Assembly (NCBI GenBank): GCA_009841605.1
Contig: VXLM01000034.1
Location: 2,320-66,319 of the forward strand
From: Dehalococcoidia bacterium
GTDB taxonomy: Bacteria > Chloroflexota > Dehalococcoidia > Lucifugimonadales > VXLM01
DNA length: 64,000 nt
Reading direction: 5' to 3'
The position numbers and the translations under genes were made by a program. Positions 1-9,742 of this stretch are shown piece by piece; positions within the stretch are counted from its first letter, which is position 1; every line of letters starts with the position of its first letter. The notes beneath the pieces were generated by a model. That model saw nothing but the letters and a program-made list of their open reading frames with translations, did not search any database and was not told where the DNA came from.

Positions 1-318
1 CTGGTCCTCAGTTCCAATCAGTTGTCAGGGGAGATTCCAACAGAGCTAGGCAACCTCTCAAACTTGGTAACTCTGTTGCTCGGCCTCAACAAGTTGACTG
101 GGGAGATACCTAGAGAGTTTGGTGGCCTCTCTAACCTGACACGCCTGGCCTTGGAAGGGAATTATCTGACTGGGAAGATACCGGAGGAACTGGGCAACCT
201 TTCCAACCTTGATAAATTGTCGCTGTTCCAAAACGATTTAAGTGGATGCATCCCTAAGAAACTGCGCGACGTGCCGAATAGCGATCTCCGCTTTTCCGGT
301 ATGCCACCCTTCTGTTAA
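1..318 (+). CDS. Leucine-rich-repeat protein, C-terminal part (5' truncated by window edge)
   Basis: Frame open from base 1; ~24-aa repeats LxxLxLxxNxLxGEIPxELGNLSNL; C-cap GCIPKKLRDVPNSD..PPFC. Confidence 0.85.
   Translation: MVLSSNQLSGEIPTELGNLSNLVTLLLGLNKLTGEIPREFGGLSNLTRLALEGNYLTGKIPEELGNLSNLDKLSLFQNDLSGCIPKKLRDVPNSDLRFSGMPPFC
22..250 (+). repeat. 72-bp (24-aa) LRR-coding repeats
   Basis: Repeated 'gggagatacc..ga(a/g)(c/t)t(g/a)ggcaacctctc(c)aac' units. Confidence 0.7.
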
Positions 319-421
319 GTCGCAGTTCGCTAGTCCCAAGACCTTGCAAGCCTTGCCGACGCCGAATCTCTCTCACGGCGTTGGGGAGATCGATGAACGG
401 TAACTGGAAAGGAAGGAACAA

Positions 422-1726
422 ATGCGTAAATACCAGTCAACTGAACGACATCTCCGCACATTGGGCACCCTTGCTCTGATTCTTCTGTTCTTCCTCACAG
501 CCTGCAGCACGGGCACTGATTCGCCATCAGTTTCACCCACAAGGGAAGCGGCCACCCCCACGCCGGCAGCCTCTGCCCACACCGTGTCGGCATCCGCGAA
601 CCCGACTGCAGTCTCAACCGAGACCGCGCCGACGGGTTCACCTGACTCGGAGCGAGCGGCGCTAACAGCCCTTTACGATGCCACAAACGGGGCGGACTGG
701 AAGATAGATGACGGTTGGCTTGGCGAAGGCGCTCTCGACAAATGGCTGCGCGTGACCACAGACGAGAGCGGCCGGGTCACCGACCTCGACCTCAGTGCCA
801 ACCAGTTGAACGGGGAGATACCGGCGGAACTGGGCAACCTCTCTCGCTTGGAACTGCTGTACATCAGTGACAACAACCTGACCGGAGCCCTTCCGCAAAG
901 TCTGACGGGAATATTAGGGCTGGAGTCCTTCTACTTCCACAATAACCCGGGTCTGTGCGCGCCAATCGATGAGGCATTCCAGACGTGGTTGGAGGGCATA
1001 GCAGAAGTTCAAGGCAGCAGTTGCGCGGCGGAAGACTCGCCGGAAGATCGTAAGGTACTGGTAAAACTATACGACGCCCTGGATGGGGAGAACTGGACGA
1101 ACAACACGAACTGGCGGACCGAACGGCCAATCAGGGAGTGGCACGGAGTCACAAATGATGCAAGCGGACGAGTCACCAGGCTCTTGCTCGATTCGAACGG
1201 GTTGGCCGGGACGATACTCAAGGAACTCGGGAGCCTCTCCAACCTGAAGAGGCTGGAATTCGGTAACAACCGGCTAACAGGGGAGATACCGGCAGAGCTG
1301 GGCAACCTCTCCGATCTGGAGACTCTTCAACTCGGTAACAGTCCACCTGCTGGGGGGTTAAGTGGAGGGATACCGAAGGAGCTGGGCAGCCTCTCGAAGT
1401 TGGAGATTCTAAACCTCAAGTTCAACCAGTTGACTGGGGAGATACCGGCAGAGTTGGGCAACCTCACCAACTTGGAGATTTTGGCTCTTATGGCCAACCG
1501 GTTGACTGGCGAGATACCGACGGAACTGGGCAGTCTCTCCAACCTAAGAACGCTGGAACTTAACTACAACCAGTTAACTGGGGAGATACCGACGGAGTTT
1601 GGCAACCTCTCCAACCTGAATACTCTGATGCTATTCGGTAACCAGTGGAGTGGGTGCATCCCTAAGAAACTGAGTGACGTGCGGAAAAGCGATTTCCACT
1701 TTCCCGACATGCCACCCTTCTGTTGA
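422..1726 (+). CDS. Secreted LRR lipoprotein with two N-cap/LRR modules
   Basis: Lipobox-like FFLTACST; Ser/Thr/Pro linker; two 'ALxxLYDAxxGxxW...GRVTxLxL' caps followed by plant-type LRRs; C-cap GCIPKKLSDVRKSD..PPFC. Confidence 0.88.
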   Translation: MRKYQSTERHLRTLGTLALILLFFLTACSTGTDSPSVSPTREAATPTPAASAHTVSASANPTAVSTETAPTGSPDSERAALTALYDATNGADWKIDDGWLGEGALDKWLRVTTDESGRVTDLDLSANQLNGEIPAELGNLSRLELLYISDNNLTGALPQSLTGILGLESFYFHNNPGLCAPIDEAFQTWLEGIAEVQGSSCAAEDSPEDRKVLVKLYDALDGENWTNNTNWRTERPIREWHGVTNDASGRVTRLLLDSNGLAGTILKELGSLSNLKRLEFGNNRLTGEIPAELGNLSDLETLQLGNSPPAGGLSGGIPKELGSLSKLEILNLKFNQLTGEIPAELGNLTNLEILALMANRLTGEIPTELGSLSNLRTLELNYNQLTGEIPTEFGNLSNLNTLMLFGNQWSGCIPKKLSDVRKSDFHFPDMPPFC

Positions 1727-1823
1727 GTCACAGACCGTTAGCTTCAGATCACCGCTAGCGATGCCGGCGCCGAATCTCTCTGCGTCGGAGTGGCGGCAAA
1801 GGAATTACCTTTGTAATTCTCTG

Positions 1824-1851
1824 TTGCCGTATCACACACGCTCGCTATAAT
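1824..1851 (+). promoter_or_regulatory. Putative sigma70-type promoter for the ABC transporter
   Basis: TTGCCG - 16 nt - TATAAT, about 60 nt upstream of the ORF at 1910. Confidence 0.45.
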
Positions 1852-1909
1852 GTAAGTCTAGGAGAAGTTCTTCAACTCACGGCTACGGCCGTATAGGGTT
1901 AGACGACGA

Positions 1910-2851
1910 ATGAACGCGATTGAGCTTGACTCCTTATCGAAAACCTTCCGGCCGCGAGGTTCGTCGCCGGTTCATGCCGTTGTCGATCTGAACCTGTCGA
2001 TTCCCCGTGGCCAGATATTCGGTTTCCTTGGTCCCAACGGCGCAGGCAAGACGACCACCATCAAGATGATGTGCGGTGTCGTCATTCCTGATGCCGGAAG
2101 CGTCATGCTCCTCGGCCACGACGTGCAGCGAGACCGCAGTGCTGCAATGCGACAGTTCGGCGCGGTTCTTGAAGGAGCCCGCACCGTCTATTGGCGGCTC
2201 TCGGCTATGGAGAACCTGATGTACTTCGGAAGGCTCAAGGGCGTCAGGGACAAGTATCTGAAGCCGAGAGCCGAGCGGCTGCTGAAGGATCTCGATCTCT
2301 GGGACAGAAGGAACGACGACGTCCGGGAATTCTCACGCGGGATGCAGCAAAAGGTGGCTATCTCTGCTGCCCTTATGTCCGACCCTCCCATTGTCCTGCT
2401 CGACGAGCCGACGCTTGGCTTGGACGTTGAGTCGGCCCGAACCGTCCGGGAATGGGTATCTCGCCTTGCCAGGGAGGAAAACAAGACCGTCCTGCTCACG
2501 ACGCACCAGTTGACCATGGCGCAAGAGCTTTGCGACCGCGTTGCCATCATCAACGAAGGTCGCCTCATCGCGGATCGCACGGTCGGCGAGCTGTTGTCTC
2601 TGTTCCGTCGAGACTACTACACGATACGAGTCGGCGGTCAATTCAATGGCGAAAAGTCCCTGCCCGAGGGGCTTGTTCTCGAACAGGGCGAATCAGAGAC
2701 GACGATTTCGGGCGACATCGCCGACCAGGACAGTCTACACCACGTCCTCCGGTACATACGGGAAGAAGAACTCCCCATCTTGTCCGTGCAGCGCAGCGAG
2801 CCGAGCTTGGAACACATCTTTATGGAACTGCTGAACGAGGACCGAAAGTGA
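1910..2851 (+). CDS. ABC transporter ATP-binding protein (ABC-2 type export, DrrA-like)
   Basis: Walker A GPNGAGKTT, signature FSRGMQQK, Walker B IVLLDEPTLGLD. Confidence 0.93.
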   Translation: MNAIELDSLSKTFRPRGSSPVHAVVDLNLSIPRGQIFGFLGPNGAGKTTTIKMMCGVVIPDAGSVMLLGHDVQRDRSAAMRQFGAVLEGARTVYWRLSAMENLMYFGRLKGVRDKYLKPRAERLLKDLDLWDRRNDDVREFSRGMQQKVAISAALMSDPPIVLLDEPTLGLDVESARTVREWVSRLAREENKTVLLTTHQLTMAQELCDRVAIINEGRLIADRTVGELLSLFRRDYYTIRVGGQFNGEKSLPEGLVLEQGESETTISGDIADQDSLHHVLRYIREEELPILSVQRSEPSLEHIFMELLNEDRK

Positions 2852-3636
2852 TTACCGTCCCGCTCGTCCTCTACAACGAGATCCGTAAGACCTTCATCAT
2901 AGCCTGGAACTACCGGGTCGACTTGGCAATTCAGTTATTGACGCTCGTGCTCCTATTCGTCTTCATTAGCTTCTTTATTGGAAGCGGTACGATCGATTCC
3001 GAGGGGCTTCCGGCGGTTCTTCTCGGCTACTTGGTTTGGCTCTATGCGGTCATGGCTATCTCGAACATGAGCACCAACCTCTCAGGCGAGGCGTCGATTG
3101 GGACCTTAGAGCAGATTTATATGAGCCCGGTTCCCGCATGGCTGGTAATTGTTGGGTGGGTCGCCGCCAACTTCCTGCAGCATACTGTCATTGTCGCCCT
3201 TCTTGGTGTGATCCTCGTGCTAATCCTTCCGGTCACCCTGCCACTGGAATTGGCAGCTCTGCCGCCGTTCGTGCTAACGATGATTGGCCTGATAGGTTTC
3301 GGGTACGCCATCGGCGGCCTCACTCTGGTGTATAAGCAAGTCAGTTCCGTTAGCAACCTGTTGACCAATGTACTACTGTTCCTCAACGGCTCGCTCCTGC
3401 CCGTGCACCACTTCCCGACATGGCTTGAGACCATCGCAGTATTCCTCCCGACAACGCAGGGGATCATCGTGCTTCGCAAGGTTGTGGTTGACGACATGTC
3501 TCTCATTGCCGTCTGGGAGGACGGAAGCATGGTGTTCCTCGCCGTCCAATCGGTACTCTTCCTGGCAGCGGGCTGGGCCCTGTTCAACGTCGGCGAACGG
3601 GTAGCTAAGCAACGCGGGACTCTAGGACAGTATTGA
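2848..3636 (+). CDS. ABC-2 type transporter permease
   Basis: GTG start overlapping the upstream TGA; multiple hydrophobic segments; coupled to the ATPase gene. The ORF-track start at 2452 would overlap the ATPase gene. Confidence 0.85.
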   Translation: MITVPLVLYNEIRKTFIIAWNYRVDLAIQLLTLVLLFVFISFFIGSGTIDSEGLPAVLLGYLVWLYAVMAISNMSTNLSGEASIGTLEQIYMSPVPAWLVIVGWVAANFLQHTVIVALLGVILVLILPVTLPLELAALPPFVLTMIGLIGFGYAIGGLTLVYKQVSSVSNLLTNVLLFLNGSLLPVHHFPTWLETIAVFLPTTQGIIVLRKVVVDDMSLIAVWEDGSMVFLAVQSVLFLAAGWALFNVGERVAKQRGTLGQY

Positions 3637-3769
3637 AGACCCTCTTGTAACGCTCTCTCCCTTGAGGAGGCTGTCTCATAATTCGATAGCCTACATTTCC
3701 TTAGCAAAGGGTCCCACGATTACGGCCGTAGTCAGGCATCATTCACTACGAAGCTCAATCACTTCCCCC

Positions 3770-3921
3770 GTCATTCCCGCCAAAGGAGACCTTTGCATAA
3801 CCCCCGATGGGAGGCCCGAAATCCCTTCCCCCTCGATGGGGGAAGGTTAGGATGGGGGTGAAATTCGGGGCCCTAAGGCAATATCTAGAGGTTACGCAAA
3901 GGTCTTTGAAAGCAGGAATCC
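3770..3921. repeat. MITE-like nested inverted repeat, copy A
   Basis: gacctttgcataacc (3788-3802) is the inverse of ggttacgcaaaggtc (3890-3904); internal hairpin ccttccccctcgatgggggaagg; second copy at 63114-63255. Confidence 0.7.
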
Positions 3922-4135
3922 ACAACTTCCTGACAAGAGAGGCTGACTGCTTCTGAGACTACCTCTGAGGGAGGGATTGCTAAATGGTAATTTGTCAGAC
4001 AGTACGTTATCGTCCATACCGATGGCAGGGACGGCTGGTGGTGTTTCTGCGAGCGGCACATTCAATATATTGGAGTAGAGCCTTACTGCGTCCTTGCTTC
4101 TTGACGTGACCCTAAACTAGGGGTAGCTTTGCCTC

Positions 4136-4510
4136 ATGACCGTCTTCCGAACAATAACGCTCGTCTTGGCCGTCCTTCAGGTGCTGTTCGCTGCATTCAC
4201 AGGGATGGTGGGAGCCTTCGCGGACGGAGGGAGCATGTGGGAGCGGCTGTTGTTGATCGTAGTCCATCCGCTCTGTGCCGTCGCTTTGCTCGTGTTGACG
4301 CTCCTACCTAAACCTTCCCCTGCATTTGCGTACGTCGTCGCGGCCCTGCTCGTGGGGAACATCTTCGCCGATCTGACTCTCTCGCAGTTGATCGCCGCAG
4401 GTACGGTGAAAGGGGACTGGTGGCTGCCTCTCATGTTCTCGGCGATCCCGGCAGTGGGGCTTGCCTACGCCTTGACCCTCGGGAAACAAGGACGGAATGC
4501 CTCTTCCTAA
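4136..4510 (+). CDS. Small integral membrane protein, unknown function
   Basis: 124 aa with about four hydrophobic segments. Confidence 0.6.
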   Translation: MTVFRTITLVLAVLQVLFAAFTGMVGAFADGGSMWERLLLIVVHPLCAVALLVLTLLPKPSPAFAYVVAALLVGNIFADLTLSQLIAAGTVKGDWWLPLMFSAIPAVGLAYALTLGKQGRNASS

Positions 4511-4576
4511 CCGGAAGCGTTAGGGCCGGCACTCCGCTAAGGGCCGTGAAACAGTCAATAAAGCGGCGTGTGATTG

Positions 4577-4605
4577 TTGACACCGATACCCCATCTGGAT
4601 ATAAT
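4577..4605 (+). promoter_or_regulatory. Consensus sigma70-type promoter of the rpsL superoperon
   Basis: TTGACA (4577-4582) - 17 nt - TATAAT (4600-4605), about 80 nt upstream of rpsL. Confidence 0.85.
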
Positions 4606-4686
4606 ACCGCTTTGCGTGTGCCCACGTATTGGGTTAGTGCGTGTCGAAAAACGGACCGCAAGGCTTCAGAATCCTTAGGACGTAAC

Positions 4687-5100
4687 ATGCCGACAACGAA
4701 CCAACTTGTTCGGAAGGGAAGAAAGTCAAAGCGGGGCAAGGATAAGGCCCCCGCCCTTGGCTATTCCTTTAACTCGCTCAAGAACCGTGGCTCCCGCGGC
4801 TCGGGCTCACCTCAGAAACGGGGCGTATGTGTCCAGGTGCGGACCCAAACGCCCAGAAAGCCGAACTCGGCCCTGCGCAAGGTTGCGAGGGTGCGGCTCA
4901 CCAACGGGATGGAGGTAACCGCCTACATCCCCGGCGAAGGCCATAACCTCCAGGAGCACTCCCTCGTACTCATTCGCGGCGGCAGGGTGCGAGACCTTCC
5001 CGGTGTACGCTACCAGGTCATTCGCGGAGCACTGGACGCGGCGGGAGTAGAGGATCGCAGGCGAGGTCGGAGCAAGTACGGAAGTAAGCGCAACAGCTAG
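4687..5100 (+). CDS. rpsL: 30S ribosomal protein S12
   Basis: [13 protein letters not shown]...[38 protein letters not shown]. Confidence 0.97.
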   Translation: MPTTNQLVRKGRKSKRGKDKAPALGYSFNSLKNRGSRGSGSPQKRGVCVQVRTQTPRKPNSALRKVARVRLTNGMEVTAYIPGEGHNLQEHSLVLIRGGRVRDLPGVRYQVIRGALDAAGVEDRRRGRSKYGSKRNS

Positions 5101-5164
5101 AAAGTCTTAAAGTAACCTCGGAGTCGGAAGACACGGGGTTGCTTTTTGTTTTGGAAGGAATGAA

Positions 5165-5635
5165 ATGGCACGACGGAGACGAGCGGAAAGGCGTCAGGTG
5201 CTTCCCGATCCGAAGTACCGGAGCGTGGAATTGGCCCGGTTCATCAACAAGGTCATGATTGGCGGGAAGAAGACCGTGGCTCAGCGGGTCGTGTACGACG
5301 CGCTGGACATAGCCGAGCGCCAGGGAAACAGGCCTGGCATCGACATCTTTCGGCAGGCCTTGGTGAACACGACGCCCGCGCTTGAGGTCCGTTCCCGGAG
5401 AGTCGGCGGTGCAACCTATCAGGTCCCCAGAGACGTTCGCCCCGAGCGCCGCGAGGCCCTGAGCATGCGCTGGATCGTACAAACTGCACGGGCCCGGAGC
5501 GGCCGGCCCATGTCTGAGAAACTGGCGACCGAGCTCCTTGAAGCCTCACGAGGTCAGGGCGACTCCGTCAGGAGGAAGGAAGAACAGCATCGAATGGCCG
5601 AAGCGAACCGTGCCTTCGCGCACTATCGCTGGTAG
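5165..5635 (+). CDS. rpsG: 30S ribosomal protein S7
   Basis: MARRRRAERRQVLPDPKY...FINKVMIGGKKTVAQ; syntenic after rpsL. Confidence 0.97.
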   Translation: MARRRRAERRQVLPDPKYRSVELARFINKVMIGGKKTVAQRVVYDALDIAERQGNRPGIDIFRQALVNTTPALEVRSRRVGGATYQVPRDVRPERREALSMRWIVQTARARSGRPMSEKLATELLEASRGQGDSVRRKEEQHRMAEANRAFAHYRW

Positions 5636-5666
5636 GCCGCCGAGGTTCGATCTCCGAAGACACACC

Positions 5667-7733
5667 ATGGCTACCGCAACGATGACAAGAAACCGCTTGG
5701 ACATGATCCGGAATATCGGATTCATTGCCCATATCGACGCCGGTAAGACTACGGTTACCGAGCGCGTGCTCTACTTTGCCGGTCGCATCTACAAGATCGG
5801 CGGGGTGGACGAAGGCACCACGTCGATGGACTGGATGGCCCAGGAACGCGAGCGGGGCATTACGATCACATCCGCTGCCACGACGTGCGAATGGAACGAC
5901 CACTCCATTAACATCATCGACACTCCGGGACACGTGGACTTCACGGCGGAGGTCGAACGCAGTCTGCGCATTCTTGATGGCGGTGTTGTGATCTTCGACG
6001 CCGTGGCGGGCGTTCAGCCACAGTCCGAGACAGTCTGGCGGCAGGCTGATAAGTACCACGTTCCTCGAATATGCTTCATCAACAAGATGGACAGAGTGGG
6101 CGCGGACTTCCAACGCACCATCGACTCGATCACGCAGCGTCTGCGCGGCAACCCCGTTGCCATTCAGCTTCCGATCGGTGTGGAGCAGGAATTCGAAGGC
6201 ATCATCGACCTTATTGAGGAGAAGGCGTACTTCTACGAGACCGAAGGCCCGGAACCACCCGTGGAAGGACCCATCCCGGCTGACATGCTCGACGCCGTCC
6301 GGGACTACCGTGAACGGCTCATCGAGAAGGTCGCCGATACAGACGACGACTTACTCATAAAGTACCTCGAGGGTGAGGAGATCACCACCGAGGAAATTAG
6401 GGCAGCTCTACGCCACGCGACCGTAACGAACGCGATCATGCCGGTCTTGTGTGGCAGCGCGCTCCGGCATCGGGGCGTCCATCCGTTGCTCGACGCGATC
6501 GTGGACTATCTCCCGTCACCGGTGGGTGTACCCCCGGCGACCGGCAGCAACTACGATACCGGCGAAGAGGTGACCCGACACCCCGGTGAAGGCGACCCCT
6601 TCGCCGCTTTGGTTTTCAAGGTCGTCGCAGATCCCTTCATCGGTCGGCTCGTCTACTTCCGCGTCTACTCCGGCAACGTGGAGTCGGGCTCTGCTGTGTT
6701 CAATTCAAGGACGGGCCGCCACGAGCGCGTTGGGCGACTTGTCATGATGCACGCCGACCGCAGGGAGGAAGTGTCCGACGTCTATTCCGGGCAGATTGTC
6801 GCGGCGGTAGGTCTGAAGAACGCCACGACGGGCGATACTATCAGTGCCGGGGCGTCGCCGGTCGTACTCGAAACAATTACGTTCCCGGACCCGGTGATGT
6901 CGATTGCCGTTGAGCCTAAAACGAGAGCAGACCAGGACAAGCTGGCCGATGCACTGAACAAGCTCGCCGGCGAAGACCCGACTCTAAGGGTCTCCTACAA
7001 CGATGAGTTGGGCCAGACCATCATGTCCGGTATGGGCGAACTCCACCTTGAAATCATTGTCGATCGCATTCGGCGCGAGTACAAGGTCGAGGGCAACATC
7101 GGCAAGCCGAGGGTGGCCTATCGCGAGACCATCGCAAGACCCGCAAAGGCCGACGGCCGTCTCGTCCGCCAAACCGGAGGGCACGGCCAGTTCGCCCACG
7201 TCGTCTTGGAGATCGAGCCCCTCGAACGAGGCGCAGGCTTCGTCTTCGAGGACAATGTGAGAGGCGGCGCTGTTCCTCGCGAGTTCATTCCCGCGGTATC
7301 CAAGGGTGTCCAGGACGCCCTTGGCGCAGGCCCACTTTCGGGCTTCCCCGTCGTCGATCTCAAGGCGACATTGGTCGACGGCACGGCCCATGAGGTCGAC
7401 TCGTCGGAGATAGCCTTCCGCGTCGCCGGATCAGTGGGCGCTAAGGCCGCTATCTCGAAGGCCAAGCCGGTACTCCTTGAGCCAGTGATGGCCCTTGAGG
7501 TCGTCACGCCGGGCGAGTTCCTCGGCGACATCCTCGCCGACCTCGGTCGTCGCAGGGCCGATATCAAGGGCATCGAGGGACAAGGTGACATCCAGGTGGT
7601 GAAGGCCAACGTTCCGCTCGGCGAGATGTTCGGTTACGCGAACACTATGCGCTCGCTGACGCAGGGTCGTGCCGCCCATTCGATGGAATTCGGCAACTAC
7701 CAGCAAGCACCCGAAGGAGTTGATACCCAATAG
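5667..7733 (+). CDS. fusA: Elongation factor G
   Basis: RNIGFIAHIDAGKTTVTERVLYF, GTTSMDWMAQERERGITI; ATG at 5667 preferred to the ORF-track start. Confidence 0.97.
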   Translation: MATATMTRNRLDMIRNIGFIAHIDAGKTTVTERVLYFAGRIYKIGGVDEGTTSMDWMAQERERGITITSAATTCEWNDHSINIIDTPGHVDFTAEVERSLRILDGGVVIFDAVAGVQPQSETVWRQADKYHVPRICFINKMDRVGADFQRTIDSITQRLRGNPVAIQLPIGVEQEFEGIIDLIEEKAYFYETEGPEPPVEGPIPADMLDAVRDYRERLIEKVADTDDDLLIKYLEGEEITTEEIRAALRHATVTNAIMPVLCGSALRHRGVHPLLDAIVDYLPSPVGVPPATGSNYDTGEEVTRHPGEGDPFAALVFKVVADPFIGRLVYFRVYSGNVESGSAVFNSRTGRHERVGRLVMMHADRREEVSDVYSGQIVAAVGLKNATTGDTISAGASPVVLETITFPDPVMSIAVEPKTRADQDKLADALNKLAGEDPTLRVSYNDELGQTIMSGMGELHLEIIVDRIRREYKVEGNIGKPRVAYRETIARPAKADGRLVRQTGGHGQFAHVVLEIEPLERGAGFVFEDNVRGGAVPREFIPAVSKGVQDALGAGPLSGFPVVDLKATLVDGTAHEVDSSEIAFRVAGSVGAKAAISKAKPVLLEPVMALEVVTPGEFLGDILADLGRRRADIKGIEGQGDIQVVKANVPLGEMFGYANTMRSLTQGRAAHSMEFGNYQQAPEGVDTQ

Positions 7734-7773
7734 GGCAGACCCGCGTGGAAGCGTGGGCCGGACTAGGTGAAAA

Positions 7774-8091
7774 ATGACGACAGGGACGAGCCAGAAGATT
7801 AGAATTATTCTCAGGGCATTCGACCATCGAATTCTCGATCAGTCGGCCACGCACATCGTGGAGGCCGCCGAACGCACGGGCGCCCAGGTCGCGGGTCCCG
7901 TCCCGCTGCCGACCAGCATCAAGCGCTTCTGCGTGATCCGGTCGCCGCACGTGTTCAAGAACTCGCGGGAGCACTTCGAGATCCGAACGCACAACAGGCT
8001 GATTGACATCTTGGAGCCGACCTCCAAGACCGTCGACTCGCTCACGCGGCTCAACGTCCCTGCCGGGGTGGATATTTCAATCAAAGTATAG
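7774..8091 (+). CDS. rpsJ: 30S ribosomal protein S10
   Basis: [17 protein letters not shown]...[12 protein letters not shown]. Confidence 0.97.
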   Translation: MTTGTSQKIRIILRAFDHRILDQSATHIVEAAERTGAQVAGPVPLPTSIKRFCVIRSPHVFKNSREHFEIRTHNRLIDILEPTSKTVDSLTRLNVPAGVDISIKV

Positions 8092-8145
8092 GGAGTAGGC
8101 GCGGCACATCCTCATAGATGCCGGAGCAAAACAAACGACGAGAAT

Positions 8146-8772
8146 ATGAGCATTCAAGCGCTGCTGGGAAAGAAGATAGGGACGACGCAGGTGTTCAAAG
8201 GGGACACCGGTGAGGCCGTTTGCGTCACCGCGATCGAGACCGGCCCTTGCACCGTAACGCAGATCAAATCGTCTGACGCGGACGGATATGAGGCTGTGCA
8301 GATCGGCTTCGAGGAGGTCAAGCGGGCGAACAAGCCGGCGAAGGGGCACCTCGACAAGTCGGGCGACAAGCTGTTCCGCCACCTTCGAGAGGTGAAGGCT
8401 TCCGACCTTGCCTCCGTGGAGGTCGGCCAGCAGTTCGATGCAGGTCTATTTGAAGCGGGCGAGTCGATAAACGTCACTGGCGTCACGAAGGGCCGAGGAT
8501 TTGCCGGTGTGGTCAAGCGACACGGTTTCAAGGGCGGCCCCAAGACACACGGGCAGTCCGACCGGCATCGCGCACCAGGCTCCATCGGAGCGGGCACCAC
8601 TCCGGGCAAGGTGCTGAAGGGCCAGCGCATGGCCGGACGCATGGGCGGTGACACGGTGACGACGAAGAACCTCGAGGTGATGAGGTCCGACCCCGACAGC
8701 CGTCTCGTGCTCGTCAAAGGCTCCGTACCGGGGGGCAAGAACACTCTGCTGGTGCTGACCAAGAGAGGCTAA
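8146..8772 (+). CDS. rplC: 50S ribosomal protein L3
   Basis: LLGKKIGTTQVF...GFKGGPKTHGQSDRHRAPGSIG. Confidence 0.97.
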   Translation: MSIQALLGKKIGTTQVFKGDTGEAVCVTAIETGPCTVTQIKSSDADGYEAVQIGFEEVKRANKPAKGHLDKSGDKLFRHLREVKASDLASVEVGQQFDAGLFEAGESINVTGVTKGRGFAGVVKRHGFKGGPKTHGQSDRHRAPGSIGAGTTPGKVLKGQRMAGRMGGDTVTTKNLEVMRSDPDSRLVLVKGSVPGGKNTLLVLTKRG

Positions 8773-8785
8773 TCAGAAGATTACC

Positions 8786-9442
8786 GTGAATATCGAAGTC
8801 AAAAACATACAAGGCGAATCGGTCGACGAGATCGAAATTCAAGATGACGTATTCGGCGTGCCGATGAATTCGGCGCTCGTGCATCAGGTCGTCGTTGGCC
8901 AGCTTGCGAACGCCCGACAGGGTACCGCCAAGGCCAAGACGCGGAGCGAAGTCTCCGGTGGCGGCAGGAAGCCGCGTCCCCAGAAGCACACCGGTTCGTC
9001 ACGTCAGGGCTCCATCCGCTCTCCCCTCTGGAAGGGTGGAGGCGTAACCTTCGGGCCTGCACCACGGAGCTACCGCCAGCGGACACCAAAGAAGATGCGT
9101 CGCGCGGCCATTCGCATGGCGCTTTCGGATAAAGCCGGAGCGGGGAATCTCATCGTTTTGCAGGACCTCGCTCTCGACAGCCCTAAGACGAAGGACTTCG
9201 TGGCGATGATGCAGGCGCTCGGCCTTGAGCGGTCCGTTCTCCTGGTCGGAGGCGGTGCCGATCACGACGCACTCCGCGCAGGGCGGAACGTGCAGGGCGT
9301 GGACATGCTGCCTGCAGACCTGTTGAACGCTGTCGACGTGCTGAACCATCGTGCTCTCATCATGACACTGGACGCCGTTCGGAAGGCCGAGTCTCTCTGG
9401 GGTTCGCCTGCCGTCGATGAGGTCGAGGCGGAAGCGGCCTAG
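8786..9442 (+). CDS. rplD: 50S ribosomal protein L4
   Basis: NARQGTAKAKTRSEVSGGGRKPRPQKHTGSSRQGSIRSPLWKGGGVTFGP. Confidence 0.97.
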   Translation: MNIEVKNIQGESVDEIEIQDDVFGVPMNSALVHQVVVGQLANARQGTAKAKTRSEVSGGGRKPRPQKHTGSSRQGSIRSPLWKGGGVTFGPAPRSYRQRTPKKMRRAAIRMALSDKAGAGNLIVLQDLALDSPKTKDFVAMMQALGLERSVLLVGGGADHDALRAGRNVQGVDMLPADLLNAVDVLNHRALIMTLDAVRKAESLWGSPAVDEVEAEAA

Positions 9443-9457
9443 ACCAGGAACGTAAAC

Positions 9458-9742
9458 ATGCACCCGTATCAAGTACTGCGAAGACCCGTAATCACCGAGA
9501 AGAGTACCCTGCTCAGTGAGCAGGGACGATATGTGTTCGAGGTGGCGAAGAGCGCTACCAAGCACGATATCAAGAGGGCCGTCGAGGACGCCTTCGGCGT
9601 TTCGGTCCTTCGCGTCCATACTATGGCTGTCAGGGGAAAGCGCAAGCGGTTCGGGCCGAGGATCACGACTCTGAGGTCGTGGAAGAAGGCCATTGTGACG
9701 CTCGCGCCGGGTGACACAATCACGCTGTTCGAGGGAGTATAG
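9458..9742 (+). CDS. rplW: 50S ribosomal protein L23
   Basis: VLRRPVITEKSTLL...YVFEVAKSATKHDIKRAVE. Confidence 0.96.
   Translation: MHPYQVLRRPVITEKSTLLSEQGRYVFEVAKSATKHDIKRAVEDAFGVSVLRVHTMAVRGKRKRFGPRITTLRSWKKAIVTLAPGDTITLFEGV

Noticed and set aside
2452-2847. N-terminal part of the ORF-track permease
   Set aside because: Out-of-frame overlap with the ATPase gene; GTG at 2848 coupled to its stop is more likely.
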